In this document: positions 8,459 to 16,925 of the stretch, in pieces
Position numbering within the stretch: position 1 is the stretch's first letter
Layout: each line of letters opens with the position of its first letter
Assembly (NCBI GenBank): GCA_011525695.1
Contig: WYBX01000100.1
Span: 1 to 35,327, forward strand
Length of the DNA stretch: 35,327 nucleotides
Source of the DNA: Verrucomicrobiia bacterium
Lineage (GTDB): Bacteria; Verrucomicrobiota; Verrucomicrobiia; Opitutales; Opitutaceae
Reading direction: 5' to 3'
Program-made: the position numbers and the translations under genes
Notes under the pieces: model-generated
What the model saw: only the letters and a program-made list of their open reading frames with translations
Database searches by the model: none
What the model was told of the DNA's origin: nothing

Positions 8459-10245
8459 TTTTGGGCGGGTTTTTTCGGCGGATGATACTCATCGGCACCG
8501 ATGTCGATCGTCGGCGTGTACCTTGGCTCACCGTCGATATCAACGGGGGCAAAATCGCCGTAGACCCCGTCGTTGATGGCCGGCGATTCCGGATCGTGAT
8601 GGAAGGTGGGCATGATCTCCGCCTTCGGGCCGGCCGGCTTTGCGGCAATCAAACCCCACACCCGCAGGGATTGATCGTCATTCTCGCGGACCATCGTCCA
8701 GTCGGTGCCAATCCGCACGATCCGGCCCACCAGCGATCCCGGTTCGCCCGCGCCGGCCGTCGCAATCACCGTGGTGAAGGTCGCCGGTTCCGGCCGCACC
8801 TCCCGCACCTCCAGCGTCTTTCCATCCTCCAGAAATTTCGGCCGGTGCTGCCGGTTGTAGTAACCGCCGGCGTATCCGCCGGGGTGCATGAGGTTGTAGG
8901 TCGCGTCGACCTCACCCTCGATCAGGACCTGATCGGGTTGGTTGAATGCGAACAGATTGTTCCGGAAGACGGGCGGGCGGAGAAATTTGTTCTTCACGTT
9001 CACGATGTGAAGTCCGCCGCCATCCTGGCCGGCTGCATTATGAACGACCGTGTTGTTGAGCGCACGATACCAGCCGTGCGATCCCCCGAAACCACCCGCC
9101 TGCTTCTTCGCGGAATTATAGGCGAAGACATTGTTCTCCATTTCAATCACCGCGTCATCGAGATGCAGTCCGGCGCCGGATCCATCGGCCCGGTTTCCGT
9201 AAAAGAGATTCGCGTGCAGTTTCGGAAAGCTGAACTTCTGGGTATCAAGTCCGCCGCCGTCGTCGCCCGCATGATTGTTGAGGAAGGCGTTGTGCCGAAT
9301 TTCCGGCCAGCTGAAGTAATCGCAGAAGAGCGCGCCGGCATCACTGCCGCCCTGGGCGTCATTGGCCGCAAAAAGATTGTGGAAAACCGCCGCGCGCGAA
9401 CTGAACAGCAGGCTCACGGCGCCCCCATTGCCCGATAGCGTCTTGTTGCGATCGGTCACACCGGATCGATTCCCCCAAAACACATTATGGGCGATGATCG
9501 GCATGCAATCCTCGCGCGCCACCAGCGCGCCGCCGTAACCGACGCCGGTCTCATTGTCGTGGAAAAGGTTGTTCCGGATGTCCGCATTGGAGGCGTTGTG
9601 CAGCGCAATCGCGCCGCCGTCATGACCGCGCATCCGGCGCTGCCGCTGGTCGTGGCTGAAATCCTCCGGCTCGATCGTGCGGTTGCGCCGAAAGATGTTG
9701 TTCGTGATCCTGGGCGAAACGCGGTTGCAGAAAAGCGCGCCGCCATGATCGCGCACGACGCCCTCCTCGACGATGAAACCGTCCAGCCGGCAGTCATCGG
9801 CGCCGAGCAGGACCCGGTGGCTGCCGCCGCCACTGAGGACCGTTGGCGATCGGAAGATATCGCGCTGCCACGACTGCGGATCAAACCCTCCAAACAAGTC
9901 CACCCTGGCCCGCAGTTGCAGCGTCTCCGAGGATTCGTACCTGCCGGCGGCGACGAGGATGGCCGTGCGGCCGTCTCCACCGGCCGCCTCCAGCGCGGCG
10001 GCGACGGATGGCATCGGCCGCTCCCGAGTGCCGCTGCCGGTGGCATTGCTTCCGGTCGTCACGCTGACATGCAGGACGCGCGCATAATCCTGCAGGACCA
10101 CGGCGGTGGTGCGCGGGCCGAGCTCAGCCCAGTGAAAGCCGAGCGGCGCGTCCGGCCAGGCGGTATTTTTCTCCGAGGGGTCGGCCGCGGCACTCGACGC
10201 AAGGCAGCAGGCCAGCATGAGGTGCAGGGAGGGAATCAGTTTCAT
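8455..10245 (-). CDS. Secreted right-handed parallel beta-helix protein
   Basis: The 596-residue protein has a signal peptide (LHLMLACCLASSAAADP). Residues about 55-110 match the DUF1565/pectate-lyase-like entry strand (SVTTGSNATGSGTRERP, then AILVAAGRYESSE). At least nine helix rungs carry the N-N-x-F-x-x-N pattern (ITNNIFRRN, IRNNLFHDN, IAHNVFWGN, VFHNLFAAN, IRHNAFLNN, LHANLFYGN, MENNVFAYN, ALNNTVVHN, FRNNLFAFN). The C-terminus has SPAINDGVYGDFAPVDIDG and DIGADEYHPP, common at the end of such proteins. This fold is used by polysaccharide lyases and other carbohydrate-binding or -cleaving proteins; I see no diagnostic catalytic set, so activity is unassigned. It is the first gene of a minus-strand pair with the LamG protein, overlapping by 4 bp. 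Extracellular or outer-surface location is inferred. Confidence 0.85.
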   Translation of the reverse strand: MKLIPSLHLMLACCLASSAAADPSEKNTAWPDAPLGFHWAELGPRTTAVVLQDYARVLHVSVTTGSNATGSGTRERPMPSVAAALEAAGGDGRTAILVAAGRYESSETLQLRARVDLFGGFDPQSWQRDIFRSPTVLSGGGSHRVLLGADDCRLDGFIVEEGVVRDHGGALFCNRVSPRITNNIFRRNRTIEPEDFSHDQRQRRMRGHDGGAIALHNASNADIRNNLFHDNETGVGYGGALVAREDCMPIIAHNVFWGNRSGVTDRNKTLSGNGGAVSLLFSSRAAVFHNLFAANDAQGGSDAGALFCDYFSWPEIRHNAFLNNHAGDDGGGLDTQKFSFPKLHANLFYGNRADGSGAGLHLDDAVIEMENNVFAYNSAKKQAGGFGGSHGWYRALNNTVVHNAAGQDGGGLHIVNVKNKFLRPPVFRNNLFAFNQPDQVLIEGEVDATYNLMHPGGYAGGYYNRQHRPKFLEDGKTLEVREVRPEPATFTTVIATAGAGEPGSLVGRIVRIGTDWTMVRENDDQSLRVWGLIAAKPAGPKAEIMPTFHHDPESPAINDGVYGDFAPVDIDGEPRYTPTIDIGADEYHPPKKPAQK

Positions 10246-10425
10246 GGCATCCGGGGGGCAAAAAGCGGTCGCCTTTCAACCTGCGACGATTTGGACGCCC
10301 CACCAGAACCCTCCGGCCAAGTCGGTGCGCGAGCTGAAAATATCTGAAAATAGCCGCGCGCCCGCACTCGGATTCACCCGGCCACCAGCGGTGGCACCGG
10401 GTGAGATTCCCAAGCGATCAACAGC

Positions 10426-11418
10426 TCAGACCCGCCAGCTCTGCAGGATCCGGATGTAGTTCGCCCGCTCGAAGGCGCTCGGGTCCGGACAGCGATCGAG
10501 ATTCATCGTCCCCCGCAGCTGGTCGACACTTTCGTAGCCATGATCCACCAGCCAGTTGTTCAGCCCGGCCAGCAGCGTGCTCAGGAAACGCGGCCCATTC
10601 TTCAGGATGACGGACACCAGCTGCACCGTGTCGGCGCCGGCCAGCAGGGCCTTCACGATATCCTCGGCCGTATGCACGCCGCCACTGGCTGAAAGCGAAT
10701 GCTGCACGTGCGGCGAGATGATCGCGAGCCAGCGCAACCGCAGGAGCAGCTCCGATGGGTCCGAAAGCTTGAGCTGCGGATGCACCTCCAGATCCTCGAG
10801 GTTGAAGTCCGGCTGATAAAAGCGGTTGAAGAGCACGACCCCCTTCGCCCCTGCATTCTCGAGCGCCACGGCGAAATTCACGAGCGAGGTGTGGAACGGC
10901 GAAATCTTCACCGCCACCGGGATCTTCACCGCCGCGGCAACGCTGCCGACCGTCTCCAGCATGTCCGCCTCGACCTGGTCGCCCGGGATCGCCGGATTGG
11001 TCACCAGTTGGTAGAGGTTCAGCTCGACGGCATCGGCGCCCGCCGCCTCGAAGCGTCGCGCATACTCAGTCCAGCCGCCGGCGCGCGAGCCGTTCAGCGA
11101 GGCAATGATCGGAATGCTGAGCGACTTCTTCAGGTGTTCCAGCTGCCGCAGGTAGTGATCCGGGGTGAGCTGATACTCGGAATAGCTCGGAAAATACGAG
11201 GTCGCCTCGGGGCTGCTTTCCGCGCTGCCCTCGACATGATGCAGGAGCGCGCGCTGCTCCGCGTCGATCTGCTCCTCGAACAGCGAGCGCATCACGAGGG
11301 CCGCGGCGCCGGCATCCTGCAACTGGCGGGCGACATAGGTGTTGTCACAATACGGCGAGGCGCCGATCACGAGCGGATTGTCGAGCGTAAGACCGAGATA
11401 GCTGGTGGTGAGCTTCAT
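10426..11418 (-). CDS. Dihydroorotate-dehydrogenase-like flavoprotein
   Basis: This is a TIM-barrel protein of the PyrD/DHOD superfamily that probably binds FMN: GLTLDNPLVIGASP at the N-terminus, PIIASLNGSRAGGW, AVKISPF, then ASGGVHTAEDIVKALLAGAD and the phosphate-binding end. The loop that in class 1 DHODs reads N-L-S-C-P-N here reads LNLYQLVTNPAIPG, so the catalytic cysteine or serine is missing and pyrimidine synthesis is unlikely. It lies 121 bp downstream of the pyruvate:ferredoxin oxidoreductase gene on the same strand. Such DHOD-like genes are, from memory, often found next to that enzyme, so a redox partner role is plausible but unproven. I chose the ATG at 11418; the open frame starts with a TTG six codons earlier. 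Confidence 0.88.
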   Translation of the reverse strand: MKLTTSYLGLTLDNPLVIGASPYCDNTYVARQLQDAGAAALVMRSLFEEQIDAEQRALLHHVEGSAESSPEATSYFPSYSEYQLTPDHYLRQLEHLKKSLSIPIIASLNGSRAGGWTEYARRFEAAGADAVELNLYQLVTNPAIPGDQVEADMLETVGSVAAAVKIPVAVKISPFHTSLVNFAVALENAGAKGVVLFNRFYQPDFNLEDLEVHPQLKLSDPSELLLRLRWLAIISPHVQHSLSASGGVHTAEDIVKALLAGADTVQLVSVILKNGPRFLSTLLAGLNNWLVDHGYESVDQLRGTMNLDRCPDPSAFERANYIRILQSWRV

Positions 11419-11539
11419 GGGGCGTGGTTGGTTCAAGGGATCTCATCGCATCCCCGGTGCACCGCCGAAAAGTGGTGACGGGCAGCCGGGAATGGCGATG
11501 GCAGGATGCGTTGGTTTGAGGAGGTGGGTGAAGTCGGGC

Positions 11540-14500
11540 TCAGGCCCGCGTGGTGGACGGGCCGGCCGGAGGCGGGGTGACCCGCCCGTGCCCATTGCCC
11601 TGATGCGGCACCGCCGCCGGCGGCGGAGTGGCGGCCCGGGCCGCCTCGGCCTTCGCGGCGGGCGACGACGCCAGGTGCTGATAGAGGGCGAAGTGCTGCC
11701 GGACCTGCGCCTGGGCCAGCACCGCGAGCTCGTCGGCGCGTTCCGGATCGACATTCCGCAGGATCCCGAACCGGGTTTCATTCGCCGTGAACCGGGCGAG
11801 GTCGATCTTTGGCGCCGCCGAGTCGAGCCGGAGCGGTACCTCGCCCTTGGCCGCAAGCCGCGGGTCATAGCGGAAGAGCGGCCAGTAGCCGGAATCCACC
11901 GCCAGTTTCTGCTGCTCGAGCCCAAGGTGCAGCGGGTATCCGTGGGCGATGCAGTGCGAATACGCGATGATCAGCGCCGGGCCGTCATAGCTCTCGGCTT
12001 CCCGCAGTGCGGTCACTGTCTGGCTGTCCTTCGCCCCGAACGCGACCCTGGCCACGTACACATGCCCGTACTGCATCGCGATCAGCGCGAGATCCTTCTT
12101 GGCGACCGCCTTCCCGCTGGCGGCAAACTTCGCCACGGCGCCCATCGGCGTCGATTTCGACGCCTGGCCACCGGTGTTGGAATACACTTCGGTGTCCAGG
12201 ACCATGACTTTCACGTTGGCACCGGAAGCGAGGACATGATCGAGGCCGCCGTAGCCGATGTCGTAGGCCCAGCCGTCCCCGCCCATGATCCACACGGTCT
12301 TCTTCACCAGGTCGTCGACAACGGCCAGCAACCGGCGGGCATCGGCGCCCGCAATCGGCTTCAGCGCCTCCCGCACCTGCGAGACCCGGGCCCGCTGGGC
12401 CGCAATCCCGGCCTCGTTCGATTGATCGGCACGCAGGATCTGCTGGACCAGATCCACGCCAATCCGGGCGGCCAGCTTCTGCAGCAGCTCCCGCGCTGTC
12501 TTGGCGCGCTGCTCAATCGCCAGGTGCAGGCCGAAGCCGAATTCCGCATTGTCCTCGAACAGCGAGTTGGCCCAGGCGGGACCGCGTCCGTCGCCATTGC
12601 TGCAATACGGAGTGGTGGGCAGGTTGCCGCCGTAGATGGAGGAACAGCCGGTTGCATTGGCGATCAGCATCCGGTCGCCAAACAGCTGCGTCATGAGCTT
12701 GATGTAGGGCGTCTCGCCGCAGCCGGCACACGCACCCGAGAACTCGAAGAGCGGCTGCATGAACTGCGTGCCCTTGACCGAGGTCACGTCGAGCCGCGCC
12801 CGATCGGGCTCGGGCAGCTTGACGAAGAAGTCCCAGTTGGCCCGGTCGAGTTCGAGCCGGTCCGGCTGCGCCACCATGTCGATCGCCTTGTGGCGCGGAT
12901 TCTTCTTGTCCTTCGCGGGACAGACCTGGACACAGAGCGAACAGCCGGTGCAATCCTCCGGCGCGACCTGCAGCACATACTGCTGGCCGGGAAATTCGTT
13001 GGAGCGGAACGGCGCAGACAAGAAGCCCGCGGGTGCTCCCGCCAGCTTCTCGGGCGGGCAGAAGGTCGCCCGAATCGCGGCGTGCGGGCAGACCATCACG
13101 CACTTGTTGCACTGGATGCAGATCGCCGGATCCCAGGCGGGCACCTCCAGGGCGATGTTGCGCTTCTCGTACTGGGCGGTGCCCGTGGGCCAGCAGCCGT
13201 CCAGCGGCATGGCACTGACGGGCATCAGGTCACCCTCGTTGGCCAGCAGCCGTGCGGTGACCTCCTGGACGAATTTCGGTGCGTGCGAATAGGAAGGAGG
13301 CACGGTTGCCCGCGCATCGACTTCGGCATCCCGCGGAATCTTCACCTCCTGCAACCCGGCCAGCGCAGCATCGACCGCCGCGTAGTTCATCCGCACGATC
13401 TGCTCGCCCTTTCGGCCGTAGGTCTTCGCGATCGCCTTCTTGATCTGAACAATCGCTTCATCCGCCGGCAGCACGCCTGAGAGTGCGAAAAAGCAGGTCT
13501 GCAACACGGTGTTCGTCCGCCGGCCCATGCCGCTAGCCTGCGCCACCTGGGTGGCGTCGATCACGAAGAGCCGGAGCTTCTTGGCGATGATCGAGTTCTG
13601 CCATTCGCGCGGCAGCTTCTTCCAAGTCAGTTCCGCCCCGAAGGGTGAATTCAACAGGACGGTGGCGCCCGGGGCGGCAAACCCGAGCACGTCGGCCTTG
13701 CCCACGAAACTGAACTGGCTGCAGGCGACAAACTCCGCGCGGCGGATCAGGTACGGAGCCCGAATCGGCCGGGGGCCGAACCGCAGGTGCGAGGTCGTCA
13801 TCGAGCCCGATTTCTTCGAGTCATAGACGAAGTACCCTTGGGCAAAATTGTCGGTTTGTTCGCCGATAATCTTGATCGAGTTCTTGTTCGCCCCGACGGT
13901 GCCGTCTGCGCCGAGGCCCACGAACACGCAGCGACGCACGTCCGCGGCCTCCAGGTCGAAGTCGGCATCGAAGGCCAGCGAGGTGCCCGTCACGTCATCC
14001 AGGATGCCCACCGTGAAGTGGTTTCGCGGCTCCCACTGGGCAAGGTTCTCGAACACCGCCTTGGCCATTCCGGGCGTGAACTCCTTGGAGCCGAGCCCAT
14101 AGCGTCCGCCAACCACCCGCGCGGAACCCGCCAGCGGCGAGCGGCCCTCGGCGAGTGCGCCCAGCACGTTCAGGTAAAGCGGTTCACCCAGCGATCCCGG
14201 TTCCTTGGTCCGATCGAGCACGCCCAGCGCCTTCACGGTTTTCGGCAGCGCCGCCAGGAATGATTTCAGGAAGAAAGGCAGGAACAACCGGACCGCGATT
14301 ACGCCGACCTTTTCGCCGCGGGCATTCAGCCAGTCCACCGTCTCGGTGATTGTCTCCACGGCGCTGCCCATGGCAACCACCACGCGTTCCGCCTCCGGGT
14401 GCCCGTGGTAGTCCAGTAACTTGTAGTGGCGGCCGGTTAGGACCCCCAGTCGGTCCATGACATCCTGCACGATGCCCGGAAGGTCGCGGTAGAACCGATT

Positions 14501-15235
14501 CACCGCCTCACGGCCCTGGAAATACACGTCGGGATTCTGCGCCGTTCCGCGCAATGTCGGCTTGTCGGGCGTCATCGCCCGGGCCCGGAACGCCGCGATA
14601 TCGGCCTCATCGATCACCGCCCGCAGGACGTCGTCCGTCAATTCGGCGATCTTCTGCACCTCGTGCGAAGTCCGGAAACCATCGAAGAAATGGATGAACG
14701 GCACCCGGGAACGATAGCTGGCGGCATGGGCCACCAGCGCCATGTCGTGGGCTTCCTGCGGGCTGTTGCTGCACAGCAACGCTGCGCCCGTCGCCCGACA
14801 GGCCATCACGTCCTGATGATCGCCGAAAATCGACAGCCCCTGCGCCGCCAGGGCGCGGGCACTCACATGGACCGTGAACGGCAGCAGTTCCCCGGCGATC
14901 TTGTAAAGGTTTGGAATCATCAGCAGGAGGCCCTGCGACGCCGTGAAGGTCGTCGTCAGCGCCCCGCCCAGCAGGCCGCCGTGGGCCGTGCCCGCCGCCC
15001 CACCCTCGGACTGCAGTTCCACGATCCTGGGCACCTCCCCCCAGAGGTTCTTCCGGCCGATTGCGGCCCACTCGTCGCACACCTCGCCCATGTTCGACGA
15101 GGGCGTGATGGGATAGAGCGCAATCAGCTCATTGAGCCGGTACGCTACGGAAGCGACGGCTTCGTTGCCGTCACAGTTGGAGAATTGGATCGACGGTGTC
15201 GGACTGGGCATGAGCGTAGTGGGCACCGGGATCAT
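11540..15235 (-). CDS. nifJ: Pyruvate:ferredoxin (flavodoxin) oxidoreductase
   Basis: This cytoplasmic enzyme decarboxylates pyruvate to acetyl-CoA and CO2 and passes electrons to ferredoxin or flavodoxin. All domains lie in one chain of about 1230 residues: the N-terminal pyrimidine-binding domain (ALYPITPSSNMGE), the middle domain (VVVAMGSAVETITETVDWLN), the gamma-type domain (GLGADGTVGANKNSIKI), two ferredoxin clusters near residues 700-770 (CIQCNKCVMVCP and CTGCSLCVQVCP), and the thiamine-diphosphate domain (GACAGCGETPY, NATGCSSIYGGNLP, GGDGWAYDIGYGG, TEVYSNTGGQASKS). The family is usually 1170-1200 residues; the excess is a Pro/Ala-rich tail of about 40 residues and an uncertain N-terminus. 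Candidate starts are GTG 15277, ATG 15235 and ATG 15211. It feeds acetyl-CoA to Pta/AckA and is oxygen-sensitive in most organisms, implying anaerobic metabolism. Confidence 0.96.
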   Translation of the reverse strand: MIPVPTTLMPSPTPSIQFSNCDGNEAVASVAYRLNELIALYPITPSSNMGEVCDEWAAIGRKNLWGEVPRIVELQSEGGAAGTAHGGLLGGALTTTFTASQGLLLMIPNLYKIAGELLPFTVHVSARALAAQGLSIFGDHQDVMACRATGAALLCSNSPQEAHDMALVAHAASYRSRVPFIHFFDGFRTSHEVQKIAELTDDVLRAVIDEADIAAFRARAMTPDKPTLRGTAQNPDVYFQGREAVNRFYRDLPGIVQDVMDRLGVLTGRHYKLLDYHGHPEAERVVVAMGSAVETITETVDWLNARGEKVGVIAVRLFLPFFLKSFLAALPKTVKALGVLDRTKEPGSLGEPLYLNVLGALAEGRSPLAGSARVVGGRYGLGSKEFTPGMAKAVFENLAQWEPRNHFTVGILDDVTGTSLAFDADFDLEAADVRRCVFVGLGADGTVGANKNSIKIIGEQTDNFAQGYFVYDSKKSGSMTTSHLRFGPRPIRAPYLIRRAEFVACSQFSFVGKADVLGFAAPGATVLLNSPFGAELTWKKLPREWQNSIIAKKLRLFVIDATQVAQASGMGRRTNTVLQTCFFALSGVLPADEAIVQIKKAIAKTYGRKGEQIVRMNYAAVDAALAGLQEVKIPRDAEVDARATVPPSYSHAPKFVQEVTARLLANEGDLMPVSAMPLDGCWPTGTAQYEKRNIALEVPAWDPAICIQCNKCVMVCPHAAIRATFCPPEKLAGAPAGFLSAPFRSNEFPGQQYVLQVAPEDCTGCSLCVQVCPAKDKKNPRHKAIDMVAQPDRLELDRANWDFFVKLPEPDRARLDVTSVKGTQFMQPLFEFSGACAGCGETPYIKLMTQLFGDRMLIANATGCSSIYGGNLPTTPYCSNGDGRGPAWANSLFEDNAEFGFGLHLAIEQRAKTARELLQKLAARIGVDLVQQILRADQSNEAGIAAQRARVSQVREALKPIAGADARRLLAVVDDLVKKTVWIMGGDGWAYDIGYGGLDHVLASGANVKVMVLDTEVYSNTGGQASKSTPMGAVAKFAASGKAVAKKDLALIAMQYGHVYVARVAFGAKDSQTVTALREAESYDGPALIIAYSHCIAHGYPLHLGLEQQKLAVDSGYWPLFRYDPRLAAKGEVPLRLDSAAPKIDLARFTANETRFGILRNVDPERADELAVLAQAQVRQHFALYQHLASSPAAKAEAARAATPPPAAVPHQGNGHGRVTPPPAGPSTTRA

Positions 15236-15472
15236 TCCCGACGCGGAGTCATCGTGCCCTAACCCGCCGTCATGCACTACGCAGCGCTTGCCATTCGCGG
15301 TGCATCATTTGCAACCACGCGATCCCGCTCGAAAAAAAATGGCCGGATCATGCGCCAACCACGCGGCGTTGGAGGTTCTACACGCCCGACTTGCGTCAGA
15401 CTGCCGGCGGAGCCCCCGCCGCGCACCGGTGACCCGGAATCTCCAAACTCCCCACTCCCCATCGGGTAAAAT

Positions 15473-15550
15473 TGGGGCGACCAACGGGACTCGAACCCGC
15501 GACCCCCAGATCCACAATCTGGTGCTCTAACCAACTGAGCTATGATCGCC
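15473..15550 (-). tRNA. tRNA-His (anticodon GTG)
   Basis: On the minus strand a complete cloverleaf is visible. The acceptor GCGATCA pairs with TGGTCGC (one G-T pair). U8 and A9 are present, the D-arm is GCTC...GAGC, the anticodon stem CCAGA/TCTGG encloses the loop TTGTGGA with anticodon GTG, and the T-arm contains TTCGAGT. An extra G at position -1 faces C73, the histidine-tRNA identity feature, and CCA is encoded (bases 15473-15475). Excluding CCA the gene spans 15476-15550. Confidence 0.97.
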
Positions 15551-15660
15551 GTAAAGGGTCGGAGAAATTCGTGGGCGTGTTCCCTCCTGTCAAACCCTTC
15601 TTCGGAATGGGTAGTCCCCAGCAAAGAATCACGTGAATCCTGCAATCAGAATCGGATTCC

Positions 15661-15754
15661 TGGAGGGCCGGGCTCCGTCCCGGCCACCAAGGCATTGGGC
15701 CGGGCAGAACGTAAAACCGATCAGTTTGTGGACGCCACGGAGGGCGTCCCTCCA
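15661..15754. repeat. REP-type double-hairpin element, full form
   Basis: A 94-bp element bounded by TGGAGGG and CCCTCCA. The left hairpin has stem GGCCGGG/CCCGGCC around the loop CTCCGT. The right hairpin has stem GGACGCC/GGCGTCC around ACGGAG, the reverse complement of the left loop. Related copies lie at 24098 (single hairpin) and 28347 (short double form). It sits in the 287-bp gene-free stretch between tRNA-His and the ABC permease stop; I see no gene there. Confidence 0.8.
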
Positions 15755-15837
15755 TGAAAGCCATTCAGACCGAGCAATAGAATCTTGGAAATTTGCTCAC
15801 CGTGTCACCGTTTAACCGCCTCACGGTCCCACCGCCC

Positions 15838-16797
15838 CTACGTCTGCCGTCCCTGCCGCAGCCGGTCCACGAAGACCGCCACGATGATGACCAGGCCGAT
15901 GATGATCTCCTGGAAGTACGTTGGCCATCCCATCTGCTGCGAACCGTTGCGCAGCACGGCCATGATCAAGGCGCCGATCATGGATCCCAGGATCGTCCCG
16001 ACGCCGCCGTTCAGGCTGGCTCCGCCAATGATCACGGCCGCAATCACATCGAGTTCGAGCCCCACTGCCACGGTCGGGTCGCCCTGCCGCAGTCGCGAAA
16101 GCTGGAACAGCCCCGCCACGCCGAAGAAGCATCCGGCCACCGCATAAATGATAACCTTCAGCCGCGTCGTCGGTATCCCACAAAGCCTCGCCGTCGCTTC
16201 GTTTGACCCGAGGGCAAAGACATGCCGGCCAAAGACCGTGTGCCGCAGCACCAGCGACGTCACCACCGCCAGCGATAGCGCCACCCAGACGCCAGCCGGC
16301 AGCGCATAGCTGAAGGGGTCCGACGTCGTCATCCAGGCATTGATCGCGGAATCGTCATAATTGACCGTCTGGCTGTCCGCCAGCCACTTGGCCGAACCCC
16401 GTGCCACGCCCAGGGTGCCGAGCGTGATGATGAAGGGAGTCATCCGCAGCCCGGCGATCGCGGCACCGTTCAACAGCCCGATCATCCCGCCCGCCAGCAC
16501 CACCGCCGCCATCGCCGCCGGCGCCCCCCACCCCCGCTCGATCAGGAGGGCGCCAACGACGCTCGTGAACGCCACCGTCGAGCCCACCGAGAGATCGATC
16601 CCACCGCTCACGATGATCATCGTCATCCCGAGCGCGCCAATCGCCACGATCACCGTCTGCGTGAAGATCGTCTTGAAATTATAATACGTCAGGAAGAACT
16701 CGCGGGTTTCCCCCGGGATCGAGAAGAGCGCAATCACGACCAGCAATCCGAGAAACGGACCGGCCTTGGCGAGTACGGTACTGGCAGTGCTCTTCAT
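15838..16797 (-). CDS. Sugar ABC transporter permease (RbsC-like)
   Basis: This 319-residue integral inner-membrane protein is the channel subunit of a ribose/xylose-type (CUT2) importer, with about eight to ten hydrophobic segments. The family signature IIVSGGIDLSVGS is present, as are TPFIITLGTLGVARG and ALGSNEATARLCGIP (the cytoplasmic coupling loop), and the C-terminal IIGGASLNGGVGTILGS. Length is normal for RbsC/XylH-type proteins. It is the last gene of the order binding protein, ATPase, permease on the minus strand, separated from the ATPase by 128 bp that hold a heptanucleotide tandem array. The sugar cannot be read from sequence. Confidence 0.93.
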   Translation of the reverse strand: MKSTASTVLAKAGPFLGLLVVIALFSIPGETREFFLTYYNFKTIFTQTVIVAIGALGMTMIIVSGGIDLSVGSTVAFTSVVGALLIERGWGAPAAMAAVVLAGGMIGLLNGAAIAGLRMTPFIITLGTLGVARGSAKWLADSQTVNYDDSAINAWMTTSDPFSYALPAGVWVALSLAVVTSLVLRHTVFGRHVFALGSNEATARLCGIPTTRLKVIIYAVAGCFFGVAGLFQLSRLRQGDPTVAVGLELDVIAAVIIGGASLNGGVGTILGSMIGALIMAVLRNGSQQMGWPTYFQEIIIGLVIIVAVFVDRLRQGRQT

Positions 16798-16835
16798 AGG
16801 GATGGCGAGGTTCCCGGGGCTGGGTCTTGGGATCT

Positions 16836-16922
16836 CAAATTTCAGATTTCAAATTTCAGATCTCAGGTTTCAGGTTTCAGATCTCAGGTTACAGGTTTCA
16901 GATCGCAGGTTACAGCTTTCAG
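16836..16922. repeat. Heptanucleotide tandem array, 12.4 units
   Basis: Twelve consecutive 7-bp units are readable: CAAATTT, CAGATTT, CAAATTT, CAGATCT, CAGGTTT, CAGGTTT, CAGATCT, CAGGTTA, CAGGTTT, CAGATCG, CAGGTTA, CAGCTTT, then a partial CAG. All begin CA and most match CAGRTYT. The array stops 3 bp from the stop codon of the ATPase gene and lies inside the ATPase-permease intergenic region of the ABC operon. Confidence 0.9.
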
Positions 16923-16925
16923 CGC

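Noticed and set aside
10426..11418. Assignment as PyrD of pyrimidine synthesis
   Set aside because: The catalytic Cys/Ser loop is replaced and the context is pyruvate oxidation.
11405..13480. Long plus-strand open frame opposite the pyruvate oxidoreductase
   Set aside because: Shadow of a fully conserved gene; Arg/Gly/His-rich with no domain signature.
15277..15645. Coding frame across the tRNA-His region
   Set aside because: It runs through a perfect tRNA cloverleaf; the peptide is the familiar misannotated translation of a tRNA.
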